Positions 35,768 through 46,747 of a stretch of 64,000 nucleotides of DNA are shown piece after piece. The notes under the pieces are model-generated. The model did not search any database. It worked only from the letters and a program-made list of their open reading frames with translations, and was not told the DNA's origin. The position numbers and the translations under genes are program-made. This DNA comes from Cocos nucifera (Eukaryota > Streptophyta > Magnoliopsida > Arecales > Arecaceae). The first letter of the stretch is position 1; every line of letters begins with the position of its first letter. The DNA lies in assembly GCA_006176705.1 (NCBI GenBank), contig QRFJ01003341.1:62001-126000 (forward strand), read 5' to 3'.

Positions 35768-37396
35768 TGATAGGGACGCGATGTTGTCGTTAAGACATGG
35801 TGTTTATCAGTTTAATCCGACTTCTTAAAATCATTGAAAAAATGTAGATAGTAGTGAGTCGGGTCGAATCCACAGGGAAGGTAGTGTTTTTAGATTTGAA
35901 ATCTTTAATTTTATAAAAGAAAAAAAAAGAAAAGAGAAGAATTTTGGGATCAAAAGTGAAGTCGGAAAATAAAAATAAAAAAAAATGAAAATTAAAAGAT
36001 GCAAAGATTTAAATTTGGTACTAAGATCTACTAGTTAGATCTTAGCATCTACTTGCAAAGCAATAATTTAAAGTGCAGAAATTAAATTGCAATAAAAATA
36101 AAAAGCAAGAAATTAAAATGTATAAAAAAAATTTTTATTAACTAAAATTTTAGAATTTAAATACATAAAATTTAAAAAGAAAAGATAATAAAATAAAATA
36201 GCCTGATCTCTGATCTTGGATCGGCATTGGCAGAAAGATGGTGTAGAAGCTCGGCTCTTCTTCTCGGCACCCGTTGCTTCGAAGCAGCCTTTAACCCATA
36301 GCCTGGCTTCGCCCTGTACCAAAGCTTCACCTTGATCGGAGATGTTGATTTCTGATGGCCTGGGGTCCTTTTTATAGAGCTAGGAGGGCTGGATATTTTT
36401 TCTAAAGGCAATATGGGACTAATAGCCTTTGTAATCGTAAAAATACAAAGAAATTTGGATAAAATTTGAATCAAAATAGCTCTGATATGACTCTGCTAAA
36501 TCTGATAAAATCCAGCCGTTCAACAGGAATCCAACGGTCCAAAAATCATCAAAATCGGATGCAGATAAGCTCAGATCGGGTCGGATTAAATTCTGGCCGT
36601 TGGATCGCGCTTGATCGAGGAAATCTGGCCGCAAATCGCGCTTCGGGAGTCTTGATCGCCGCCGGCAGCGTTCTGGACCGTCGGATCATCGCCTGGATCG
36701 AGCGCTGCCGTCCGATGGTGATCCGCGTGATGTTTGTATCTGAATAAAATTCGGAAGCAACCACAGCCGTCCGATCCTGACCGCAAACAACCACATCCGT
36801 CCGATCGCGCAATAACTGTTCCCATGGACCGCGTGGACCGGCCGCACCGCACACCGCAACCAATCAGCGCCGCTGTTGTCGGACGAAAAGACTGAATTAC
36901 CCTTGTGAGCCGCGATAAATTTCTGTAGACCCTTAAGGGGTCTAGGTCCACCACGTGGCAATCTCTGATTCGCCGGAATTTGCTGAGCTGGCGGTCCACG
37001 CCTGGATCGTGGACCGGCTGATGGCTTCAACGGCTGAGTCGGCTTGATGGCTCGGCTTGGCTTGGTGGCTCGGCTTGCGGAGCCGGCTGAGCCGTTTTCT
37101 TTTTTATTTAATTTTTATTTATTTTATATTTTTAAAAATTCATATCTTTTTCATTTTAGCTCCGTTTTACTTGAAATTTATTTCGTTGTGATCAGAAAAA
37201 ATGAGCTCTTTCTATTGATAATAAAATTTTATTTTTTAATTTTTATTAATTTTTATTATTTTTTAATTAATTTTTTAATTAATAAAAATATGAATTTTTC
37301 AAAAATTATATATAAATTGATTATTAATTCTTAAAAATTAATATAAATTAATTGAATAAATTAATACTTTTATTGGTGAATTTATGATGCTTATCA
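35768..37396 (-). repeat. 3' LTR of E7
   Basis: 1629 bases, TGATAGGGACGCG to GATGCTTATCA on the plus strand. A CpG-rich core lies at about 36540-37100. The minus-strand TATA-like box TATAAAAAGG is at 36376-36367. Frames of up to 137 codons inside the CpG-rich core (36586-36999, 36686-37030) recur unchanged in the other LTR because the LTRs are young copies; they are not genes. Confidence 0.9.
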
Positions 37397-37412
37397 CACC
37401 CCCCAACTTAAG
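37397..37412 (-). other. Polypurine tract of E7
   Basis: CACCCCCCAACTTAAG on the plus strand; on the element strand it reads AAGTTGGGGGGTG and then the LTR. This is the intact form of the E4 tract. Confidence 0.85.
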
Positions 37413-37774
37413 CTTTGCTCGTCCTCGAGTAAAGAAAGAATTTAGTTTTAAATACCTTTTAACTTTAGAGTTTCGAATTTTACCTAAGCAATTTTCAAAA
37501 TGGCCATTGATATTCAGTAGAGCTTAAATGAGATATATCATTGGGGTATTAATACTTATCAATAGAAAAATTAAGTAAAGAACATTAAATTTTTCAGAAC
37601 TTTTTCTAAATTATTCCACTTTTATCTCTGATTTGTCTAAACTTTCATATAGGCAGGTGTATTGCTACTTCCATCCTTCATTTATTAATTTTTATTTTCA
37701 CATTGCCCACTTTTTGATGCGAATATCATTGCTTACTTAGGCAACGGGACCCGGTTACTCGGTGGGAAACCAAT

Positions 37775-37775
<1 letters not shown>

Positions 37776-37810
<35 letters not shown>
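37776..37810 (+). repeat. Poly(T) run in E7
   Basis: 35 consecutive Ts; the matching place in E4 has 18. A homopolymer this long is prone to slippage and to sequencing error. Confidence 0.95.
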
Positions 37811-37813
<3 letters not shown>

Positions 37814-38478
37814 GTTGTACCACTATTGAGTGTCTTAACTCCTTAAGCTTTCTATTTGATCCATGTAGCGAGTCTTGGGCCAATGACTCCCAAACCAGTT
37901 GGCTTTAGGGCACTAGGTATAGAATACCCCTCGGGCTTACTAGCTCGAATCAAATAGGCTACGAGTTAAGACTAGCTTTACAACGAGCTTCTTTGCCCTT
38001 CCCACCTTTTGACGCGAAACTCAATGCTTGCTTAGGCAAAGAGGCCCGGTTACTCAGTGAGAAGTACTTGGAAACTATTTTATTAAAATAAATTTTTATA
38101 TGAAGAAACGTATAGTTACCCTACACAAGCCTATAAAAAGTAGACTTTTCTTTGATGCTAGTAAAAATAATTAGAAATGCTCCAAGAAAAATTTTTTATG
38201 TTCTGGACTTAACTCTTTATTGAATTTTCTTAATACTTGATTCCTCAATATCTCACAGATTCTCTGATCTGTGTATCAATTTTCTTTTAAAAATGCTTAG
38301 TTTTATTCGATTCTTAAGCATAATCAAGTATCTAAATACTAAATACTAACTTTTTCGAGGACTTAAAATTTTAAAATTTTTATTTTTCCCTCCCCCCAAC
38401 TTAATCGACATTGTCCTCAATGGAGAAGAAAAAATAAAGGATGTAATAAAGAACATGGAAGAATACACCTAACTCAGT

Positions 38479-38532
38479 ATATATATATTTTTATTTTTTA
38501 TTTATTTATTTATTTATTTATTTATTTTTTTT
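38479..38532 (+). repeat. AT/TATT microsatellite in E7
   Basis: A short TA run followed by TTTA/TTAT repeats; the E4 copy lacks it, so it expanded in E7 or its source. Confidence 0.85.
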
Positions 38533-38694
38533 GGTCCAGCACATGCCTTTACAAATTTGAGCTCTCCCTCCAACTTATTCAAATTATCCTAAAAAGAAAT
38601 AAACTAAAAAGATAAATTAGATAAAAACTAAATATTGGGTTGCCTCCCAACAAGCGCTAAGTTTACCGTCTTCAGCCAGACACAATGTAGCTCA

Positions 38695-39796
38695 CTATCC
38701 TGTGTCGAATATTGGATTGACAAATTCCAATGGTTTTGGATTGCCAATCTCAGAAAGTTGATGTTGATTTTTAATCCCATTATTGATATATTCACTGTTA
38801 ATTTTTGGGATATATTTTATGATTCCATTCTCAGACCCATGTTTATTAAGAATTACTCCTATTTGTTCTTCTAAAATGCTCATGAATGGAGTTTTAGGAG
38901 TTAAGTTTGATTCAATGGGTGCTGGAATGGTGACTAAAGGCGGTTTTAATTCTGGAGGTAAATTAATGTGATCCTGCTTAAACAACTCCATTGACATTTC
39001 ATTACATGCCTTTTGATTTTTATAAGAAGAACCAGCTTCTAGGGTTGAAGGGAATAGGACATTAGGTTTATAAGTCTCGGGTAAATCATCTATTCTCTTT
39101 TCCCTTATTTCTATCTCATTTAAACTGGAACTAGCATCAGTACTAATTCCTGGCTTGGGTTCTTCTATGTGGTTAGTCTCAGTACTAACCAGTTCCTCTA
39201 AATTTTCATTTTGGCTAGCATCAGTACTAGCCTCTCTCACCTGGTCTTGGTATGGGTCCATAAGAATCCTATAGCTTTTAAGTTCAGGAATTACTTTGGT
39301 ATTCTCAAATTGGAGATTCTTAGATGAAACATTAGATTGATAATTTAATCCAGGTGGTTGGTAGGTCATTAGGTGGGTTATTTGAAATTGGTAGGTTCGG
39401 TAGTTGATCTAGTTCTCTCCTCATGTTAGACTCAACTAATTGTCCTATTTGAGCTTCTAGTCTGGCGATAGATTGCTGTTGAGTTAGAATTAATTGTTGA
39501 AGTTGGTTAAATCTATCATCAGCTAGATTGGTCTGTTGAGGAGGTGGGTATGAAGGCTGATTATAATATGATGGCTGGTTAAACTGACTAGGCTGACCAT
39601 TATTATAGGCATAATTTTGATAATTTTGCTCAAGTGAAATTTGGGTCTGAGCCTGAGTCTGTTGGGATGTCCAAGAAAAATTAAAGTTACTCCAATCTGA
39701 ATTATATGAATTTGAAAATGGGTCATTAATCAATTTGGAGTATCCTTGAGTAGCTTGAACTTGTTCTTGGATAAAATATGGAAACTGTGCAGTCAT
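38695..39796 (-). pseudogene. E7 gag, C-terminal part
   Basis: Two overlapping minus-strand frames, 39796-39332 and 39369-38695, are joined by a one-base shift relative to E4. The first holds a Gln/Asn/Tyr/Pro-rich region (FNQPSYYNQPSYPPPQ) and a helix likely to form a coiled coil (FNQLQQLILTQQQSIARLEA then QIGQLVES), as in Athila gag C-termini. The second holds NVSSKNLQFENTKV, an acidic serine/threonine-rich stretch (STDASQNENLEELVSTETNH), PPELKPPLVTIPAPIES, and MSILEEQIGVILNKHGSENG. The last part has no motif I know. There is no DSG/DTG protease site in a normal context; the C-terminal FDTG at the very end is followed by a stop, and I would not call it a protease. Confidence 0.7.
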
Positions 39797-41178
39797 AGGA
39801 TATTCACTTACATGATGGGTTGGACTAGCACAGATTGAATAACTTCTCCTGATAATTAGAAGATTGTTGACCTAGGGTTAGGAGTTGATCTATTTTCTGA
39901 TCAAGAAGGTCAACTTTATCTAATTTTTGGACTATTAGATTTATATTAGCCATTTGATTATTATGTTTAATGTGAATCAACCATTCAATTAAGTTCAACT
40001 AAATCAGAAAAAGCGATTTCCTACCATGCATGGTGTAACCCTAATGTATGGTTTAAAAATTTTTAGAATATTTTTTTTATTTATTATTATTATTATTATT
40101 TTATTAAAAATATTAAAAATTAGTTAATTTTTAGTTATTTAATTTTTTATTTTATTTTATTTTTAGAGGAGAAAGGAGAAGAAAGAAAAAAGAGTTCTAA
40201 AGAAGAGGTCCTAAGGAGTCCTAGAACTAAGAAGAAAGAGAAGAATTCGGTTTAATTAGATCTAATGTTGGTTAGCAATCAAGTTGGTCAATCAATCCTG
40301 ACTAAGGGTTATCCTAGATCTAGACAGCTCCTAACTGCCAAGGTCACCTTCAAGCCCTCCAAGTGTAGGATTAGCCAATCAACTAGCCAGGTAAGTGTAA
40401 GGTCGGTGGGAGTCCCCCCGTTGCTTGCCTTAGACACCAATTGTGCTTGGCCAGGTAAGCGAACGGAACCAATTAGAAACCACCTTCCTTCGGGCCCAAT
40501 CGTCCCTGAACCACTTTCCTAGACACCAGTCAAATTGACTTATCCTAACCCGGTTCAACTCTTAGGATTCCTTGTCCTATTGAGCTCGAGTTCCTAGGGT
40601 TGATGTCTAATTGATTTTAAAATTAAAGGCTTAGGTCAATGCAGGATGCTGGTTGGTTGTTTGTGGGCTAAGGAAGGGTGATCAAATCCCCACCTTATCT
40701 TGTTTAATTGGGTTGTGCCCTTAATTTGATTTAATATGAATATGCACGAAAAAAAAAAAAAAAATCAAAGGGTTTTATGCAATTTAAACTAGATGCATGC
40801 AACTAATTGAATTCTGAAAGGCTTACCTTGCCTCCAGCAATCACCAAAAAAAATAAAAATAAAAATAAAATAAAAATAAAACTAATATGATGCATGCTCT
40901 AAACAGTTAGGATTTCTAATCTTATCATGAGGCTTTTAATTAGGTTTAAATGAATATTTTTTTAAATTAATTTAAAAATAAAATAAATAAATAAATAAAA
41001 TAAAAAGAAAAGAGAACTAGGGTTAGGATTGATCTCACCAGGCAAAACTTCTGATTCTTTTTGTTCTTTTTTTTTTTTCCTGCAAAATAATAAAAAAAAT
41101 TAGTAAGAAAATAAAAATTTTATTTATAATTTATTTATAGAAAAATCAAAGAGATCAAAAATTTAATATCCGTGCCTT
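39797..41178 (-). other. E7 leader and deleted gag start
   Basis: About 39850-39960 still matches the gag region downstream of the E4 N-terminal domain. Near 39960 the sequence jumps, at a shared CCATTTGATTA, to the E4 region around 27490, removing about 0.75 kb of gag. The leader follows. At 40386-40560 it carries the shared leader module, twice in tandem: on the element strand CTGGTGTCTAGGAAAG...CGCTTACCTGGCC and then TTGGTGTCTAAGGCAAGCAA...CACTTACCTGGC. AT-rich simple repeats lie at 40070-40160 and 40850-40990. Confidence 0.65.
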
Positions 41179-41195
41179 CCCCGGCAACGGCGCCA
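41179..41195 (-). other. Primer binding site of E7 (tRNA-Asp)
   Basis: CCCCGGCAACGGCGCCA on the plus strand, so TGGCGCCGTTGCCGGGG on the element strand, complementary to the 3' end of tRNA-Asp over 17 bases. Athila-group elements are known to use this primer. It lies six bases inside the 5' LTR. Confidence 0.9.
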
Positions 41196-41201
41196 AAAAC
41201 T

Positions 41202-42827
41202 TGATAGGGACGCGATGTTGTCGTTAAGACATCGTGTTTATCAGTTTAATCCGACTTCTTAAAATTATTGAAAAAACGTAGATAGTAGTGAGTCGGGTCG
41301 AATCCACAGGGAAGGTAGTGTTTTTAGATTTGAAATCTTTGATTTTATAAAAGAAAAAAAAAGAAAAGAGAAGAGTTTTGGGATCAAAAGTGAAGTCGGA
41401 AAATAAAAATAAAAAAAAGCGAAAATTAAAAGATGCAAAGATTTAAATTTGGTACTAAGATCTACTAGTTAGATCTTAGCATCTACTTGCAAAGCAATAA
41501 TTTAAAGTGCAGAAATTAAATTACAATAAAAATAAAAAGCAAGAAATTAAAATGCAAAAAAAAAATTTTTATTAACTAAAATTTTAGAATTTAAATACAT
41601 AAAATTTAAAAAGAAAAAATAAAATAAAATAGCCTGATCTCTGATCTTGGATCGGCATTGGCAGAAAGATGGTGTAGAAGCTCGGCTCTTCTTCTCGGCA
41701 CCCGTTGCTTCGAAGCAGCCTTTAACCCATAGCCTGGCTTCGCCCTGTACCAAAGCTTCACCTTGATCGGAGATATTGAATTTCTGATGGCCTGGGGTCC
41801 TTTTTATAGAGCTAGGAGGGCTGGATATTTTTTCTAAAGGCAATATGGGACTAATAGCCTTTGTAATCATAAAAATACAAAGAAATTCGGATAAAATTTG
41901 AATCAAAATAGCTCTGATACGACTCTGCTAAATCTGATAAAATCCAGCCGTTCAACAGGAATCCAACGGTCCAAAAATCATCAAAATCGGATGCAGATAA
42001 GCTCAGATCGGGTCGGATTAAATTCTGGCCGTTGGATCGCGCTTGATCGAGGAAATCTGGCCGCAAATCGCGCTTCGGGAGTCTTGATCGCCGCCGGCAG
42101 CGTTCTGGACCGTCGGATCATCGCCTGGATCGAGCGCTGCCGTCCGATGGTGATCCGCGTGATGTTTGTATCTGAATAAAATTCGGAAGCAACCACAGCC
42201 GTCCGATCCTGACCGCAAACAACCACATCCGTCCGATCGCGCAATAACTGTTCCCATGGACCGCGTGGACCGGCCGCACCGCACACCGCAACCAATCAGC
42301 GCCGCTGTTGTCGGACGAAAAGACTGAATTACCCTTGTGAGCCGCGATAAATTTCTGTAGACCCTTAAGGGGTCTAGGTCCACCACGTGGCAATCTCTGA
42401 TTCGCCGGAATTTGCTGAGCTGGCGGTCCACGCCTGGATCGTGGACCGGCTGATGGCTTCAACGGCTGAGTCGGCTTGATGGCTCGGCTTGGCTTGGTGG
42501 CTCGGCTTGCGGAGCCGGCTGAGCCGTTTTCTTTTTTATTTAATTTTTATTTATTTTATATTTTTAAAAATTCATATCTTTTTCATTTTAGCTCCGTTTT
42601 ACTTGAAATTTATTTCGTTGTGATCAGAAAAAATGAGCTCTTTCTATTGATAATAAAATTTTATTTTTTAATTTTTATTAATTTTTATTATTTTTTAATT
42701 AATTTTTTAATTAATAAAAATATGAATTTTTCAAAAATTATATATAAATTGATTATTAATTCTTAAAAATTAATATCAATTAATTGATAAATTAATACTT
42801 TTATTGGTGAATTTATGATGCTTATCA
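41202..42827 (-). repeat. 5' LTR of E7
   Basis: 1626 bases, nearly identical to 35768-37396; most differences are in the first 250 bases and in A/T runs. TATA-like box on the minus strand at 41808-41799. The CpG-rich core is kept. Confidence 0.9.
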
Positions 42828-42888
42828 ATAAACTAAATATATTACTATTACTGTAAATGGATCTAAATGAGAGCTAGATGAAATGATA
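42828..42888 (+). other. Unassigned filler at the E7/E3 junction
   Basis: About 60 bases between the E7 LTR end and recognisable E3 RT. It starts ATAAACTA, which resembles a short RT stretch in E1 (element strand GATATAAACTATGATG), and then does not align to related elements. It could be repair filler or decayed RT. Confidence 0.4.
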
Positions 42889-44209
42889 TGATAAGACCGT
42901 GACAATGCTCAAATCCATTCGGATAATGCTTGCCATAGCTGTCCATCTGGACTATGAAATTTGATAGATGGATGTGAAAATAGCTTTCCTGAATGAAGAG
43001 CTGGATGAAGAGGTGTATATGATACAACTTGAAGGTTTTAGGTTCATAGATGAGTCTAAGGTGTGTAAGCTTCAGAGATCCATTTATGAACTAAAGCAGG
43101 CATCTCGGAGCTGGAACATATAATTTGATAGAACAATCAAAATGTATGGCTTTGTTAAGAATGAAGAGGAGCCCTGCATATACAAATAGGCTAATGGTCT
43201 AGTAATAGTATTCCTAGTATTGTATATGGATGACATTCTCTTAATTGGGAATGATGTCCCTATATTATAAGGAATAAAGATCTGGCTGTTATCACAATTC
43301 TCCATGAAAGATCTGGGAGAAGCTTCCTACATCCTAGGGATGAAGATCTATAGAAATAGATCTGAAAGGTTGCTTGGATTGTCCCAATCCACATACATTG
43401 ATACTGTGCCGAAATGGTTCAGCATGAAAAATTTCAAGAAAGGCTATCTATCGATAGGCCATGAAATTTTTCTTTTAAAGAGAAATTGTCCAACAATACC
43501 TCTAGATAGAGAGCATATGAATAGAATACCGTATGCTTCAGTAGTGGGTTCTATAATGTACGCCATGACATGTACGCGATCAGATGTGGCATACTCACTA
43601 AGTGTAGTGAGTAGATACCAATCTAATCCAGAGGAGAATCATTGGAAGGTTGTTAAAACCATCATGAAGTATTTAAGAAATACTAAGGACCAGTGGCTTG
43701 TATATGGTGAATCGGACTTAAAACTTTTGGGATTCATAGACTCCAATTTTTAGTCTGATCATGATGATAGGAAGAGTGTGTCGGGATACATATTTACCCT
43801 TAATGGTGGGGCCATCTGCTGGAAGAGTTTCAAGAAGCACACTATGGTCGATTTAGTTTATTTGGTGGAGTATGTCACTGCATCAGATGCTATCAAAGAA
43901 GTGGTATGGCTAAGAAAATTCATCACGGAGCTTGGAGTAGCATCCTCTCTTGATGGTCCAGTTCTGCTCTACTGCGACAGCTCTGGAGCCATTGCTTAGG
44001 CAAAGAAATCAAAGGCACACCAACGGATGAAGCATATTCTATGCCGCTACCATCTTGTTTGAGAGATTATGGATCGAGGTGATGTTGACCTTTAGAAGAT
44101 CGATGGAAAGGAGAACCTAGCCGACCTATTCACTAAAGCTATTGTGGTGAAGGAGTTTGATGACTTTAAGTCGAAGATAGGTATTAGATACTGCATTGAT
44201 TGGCTTTAG
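42889..44209 (+). pseudogene. E3 reverse transcriptase (rest) and RNase H
   Basis: Starts inside RT at MLKSIRIMLA, so the N-terminal RT part is missing. The usual YEIWQMDVK reads YEI-stop-QMDVK. The catalytic loop reads LYMDDILLIGND (43226 onward). An open frame at 43304-43753 covers MKDLGEASYILGMKIY to MYAMTCTRSDVAYSL and LLGFIDSNF. RNase H continues at 43778-43999 (SGYIFTLNGGAICWKSF, AEY-type Glu region decayed to VEYVTASDAIKE, LLYCDSSGAIA) and ends at DWL-stop (44198-44209), right before the PPT. Stops interrupt it throughout. Confidence 0.85.
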
Positions 44210-44250
44210 TCAAAGTGGGAGATTATTGAAAATGTGTCCCAAAGCCAATC
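44198..44250 (+). other. Inverted repeat around the E3 PPT/LTR junction
   Basis: GATTGGCTTT (44198-44207) and AAAGCCAATC (44241-44250) are perfect 10-base inverted copies. The PPT CAAAGTGGGAGAT (44211-44223) and the LTR start lie in the 33-base loop. The left arm encodes the C-terminal DWL-stop of pol. Confidence 0.75.
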
Positions 44251-46742
44251 ATCAGTCTGTTGATGGTTGGACCATATATTTATAATTGTATATGAATTAT
44301 AAATTAATAAAAATTATTTTGATATTTTTCATCATAAATTCTATTGTCTTCTAATGAACTCTTGTGTTGTGATGAAGTCCTTAGGACTATCTAGATTTGA
44401 CAAAGGAGAATTTATCATTTAGTCTATAAATAGTTCATGACCAAATGATACATTGTTACTTAGGACAATAATGTTTATCAAGTATAGATCATTGTATGTC
44501 ATATAGATTGGTTGTCCTTATAACCAAGGAGTGTTGAGACACTAATATGGCATGCAAACAAGATGTATGGATATATCTGCACTGAACGTGACCAACTTCG
44601 GAGCTTTTCTTCTGTCAAGTAGCTTTGATGGAATATGGGTATATGTATTTCTCTGACCTAAGATCACCACGATGACTTTCATGCAACTCACTGTATTTTG
44701 GTGCTGGACTATCTGAATTTTTAATTCAATGATGGAAGGTTTCTAAGCACAGTCAAGTACTTATGGAGTCAGTGTGTGTGTCAAGATGGGATTGATCACT
44801 CCTGATTTCAGGAGCTATTTTTAATTATGTTTCAATTTAGCAAAACCTTGGCCAGGGTAGTCTTAGTGAGGAGTCACGGGACTAATTGCTTTGAGACATG
44901 ACATGGATGTATTTTCTAGGATTGACAGTCTAACCCTGAGTCATCTATTACATAGAGGTCATAGGAATGAATTATACGGTAACCATATTCACGTAGGTTC
45001 TAAATGTTGCGATTACGATTATTCGATCTATCCGGATGTCGGGTACCATTGCTAGACGGTCACTTCGATTAGTATAGAAATTAGTTTCTATGCTACCGAC
45101 TTAGGTTCGGACCTGCGGGGTCACACACATTAGAAGTTTTTACCTGATCTGATGGCTGATCAAGAGTTCCATCGGTCTAAGACTCTATGGTTAAGAGTCC
45201 CACTGGATTGAAACTCTATGACCAAGAGTCTTACTGGACTGAGATTCTGAGTCCTATTTGTCTGGGACTCTCTGATCAAGAGTCCCATTGGTCTAAAACT
45301 CTATGGTCAAGAGTCCAACTAGACTGAGACTCTATGACCAAGAGTCCTACTAGATTGGGACTTTGAGTCCTACTTATCTAGGACTCTCTGATCATGAGTC
45401 CTGATAATCTAGGACACTATGGTCAAGAGTCCCACTGGACTGGGACTCTATGACCAAGAGTCCTACTGGATTGGAACACTGAGTTCTACTCATTTGGGAC
45501 TCTTTGATCAAGAGTTTCAATAGTCTGGGACTCTATGATCGCGAGTTTGATTCGTTTGGGACATTGGGTTCAAGAGTCCTACTGATTTAGGACTCTTCAA
45601 GAGTTTCATATTGATAGGAATCTATTGCTTAGTAACCCATTCAATTTGGACTCAAATATTTTTTGATAAATTAATTAGCAATTTGATTATTGATTAACTT
45701 AATTTTATTGAGCAATGAGGATTCGATCATGTCTGATTGAATTTGATTCGATTGAATTTGATCCGATCAGGTCATGAGATGACCTAATCACTATGGAAGT
45801 TTTGACGTAGATTTAATTAATTTCTAATTTGATTAAAATTTTATTGGATTGGGCTAAGCCTAATTTGGTTGGATTTAACCTGATTTAATTGGGTCTAAAT
45901 TAATTGGTTTGGTTGAAACCATTTAGGACCAAGTCAAATGAAGTTTGAATTCAAATTCTCCCATGCGCCCATCATTTTTGACTTTTCCACTTTACTTCCC
46001 ACGCCCTCCCTTTTGTTTGTCAAATATTTTTTGAGAATTAAAAATGTGCACATAGAAGGAGAGTCCTTCTACATGTTAAACACAAGGGAGGGGACGTTAG
46101 ATAAGGATAAGAGGCTCATTTGATTTTTGAAATCAAGTGAGTGGTTAAAACCTCTCAACCACTCCACCCTTATCATTTTCCATGCGGTTTTCTCATGGTA
46201 TTCACATCAATAAATTATGAGAATTTTTGTGCATGTAGGAGAAGGGGTTAGCATTATGTGGTAAAAATTTTAGAGTGTTTGGGCATCAGTTCTAAGCAAA
46301 AAAAATCTTAGAGTGAAGAAAATATATGATCGATCAGATCGATCATGATCAGCCATCGAAGGCTTCGGCAAGGAGCTAGCACTCCAGTGGGGCTAATTGA
46401 GATCAGGAGCTCCATGTGGATCAACTGTAGAGGTCGGACATATGTACAATTATGATGTGATATTAGAACATTATTCGGTGGACTCAGATTGCGGTGATTG
46501 ACTATCTGTGAAAAGGTATTATGTTCTGAACACGTAGATGTAGTAAATAGTTTATTACATAGTTTTATTTTCAGATTTATTAATGTATGCATGAATATTA
46601 CATTTAGATCCTAATGTGTAGGGTTAAATAATCTAATATGATCAGTAGATAGTTAATTAGATTAATTATTTTTTATTGCATCATTGCTATTTTTTAAATA
46701 TTTTTTGAAAGTAGCATGGCAAACCCTGCACTATTTTCTTCA
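44224..46742 (+). repeat. 3' LTR of E3
   Basis: 2519 bases from TATTGAAAATGTGTCCC to TTTTCTTCA. It aligns along its length to the 5' LTR, with the GAGTCC minisatellite at 45160-45610. GCAGC follows at 46743-46747 as the right target-site copy. Confidence 0.9.
45160..45610 (+). repeat. GAGTCC minisatellite in the E3 3' LTR
   Basis: Same array as at 13370-13830, with about the same number of units of 28-33 bases. Confidence 0.85.
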
Positions 46743-46747
46743 GCAGC
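46743..46747 (+). other. Right target-site duplication of E3 (GCAGC)
   Basis: Matches 12439-12443 and is followed by the continuation of E2 RNase H. Confidence 0.9.

Larger units (their letters stand above)
37413..38690 (-). other. E7 3' untranslated region
   Basis: Conserved with E4 (17671-18880). It contains a 35-base T run (37776-37810), longer than the 18 Ts in E4, and a TATT-type microsatellite (38479-38532). No open frame and no trace of pol. Confidence 0.65.
35768..42827 (-). mobile_element. E7 (Athila-like Ty3/gypsy, gag-only), nested in E3 pol
   Basis: LTRs at 35768-37396 and 41202-42827 are about 98-99% alike by eye. On the minus strand the order is 5' LTR, perfect tRNA-Asp PBS (41195-41179), leader, C-terminal half of gag, 3' UTR, PPT, 3' LTR. 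It is the same family as E4 but younger, and has lost the conserved N-terminal gag domain as well as pol. Flanking bases do not match (GGGAT left, ATAAA right), and about 400 bases of E3 RT are missing at the right side. Confidence 0.85.
12444..46742 (+). mobile_element. E3 (COP2 family Ty1/copia), nested in E2 and host of E4, E6, E7
   Basis: The 5' LTR (12444-14980), PBS (14981-14992), leader, gag, pol, PPT and 3' LTR (44224-46742) follow in order on the plus strand, flanked by GCAGC on both sides. The interior is broken three times: by E4 in the leader, by E6 in the leader, and by E7 between integrase and RT. Without these the element is about 10.5 kb, and roughly 400 bases of pol are missing at the E7 junction. 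The LTRs look about 90% identical, mostly transitions. Gag and pol carry many stops and frameshifts. Confidence 0.9.

Noticed and set aside
36549..37030. Several overlapping minus-strand frames of 104-137 codons, repeated at 41981-42462
   Set aside because: They lie in the CpG-rich core of the E7 LTRs, overlap one another in several frames, and match only because the LTRs are copies. None resembles a known protein and E4 does not keep them open.
37776..37810. Poly(T) run as the tail of a LINE or SINE insertion
   Set aside because: The same place in E4 has a shorter T run inside otherwise colinear 3' UTR, with no inserted body or target duplication.
38695..38720. FDTG at the end of E7 gag as a protease active site
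   Set aside because: It is followed at once by a stop and lacks the surrounding hydrophobic residues of aspartic protease sites; the rest of the domain is absent.
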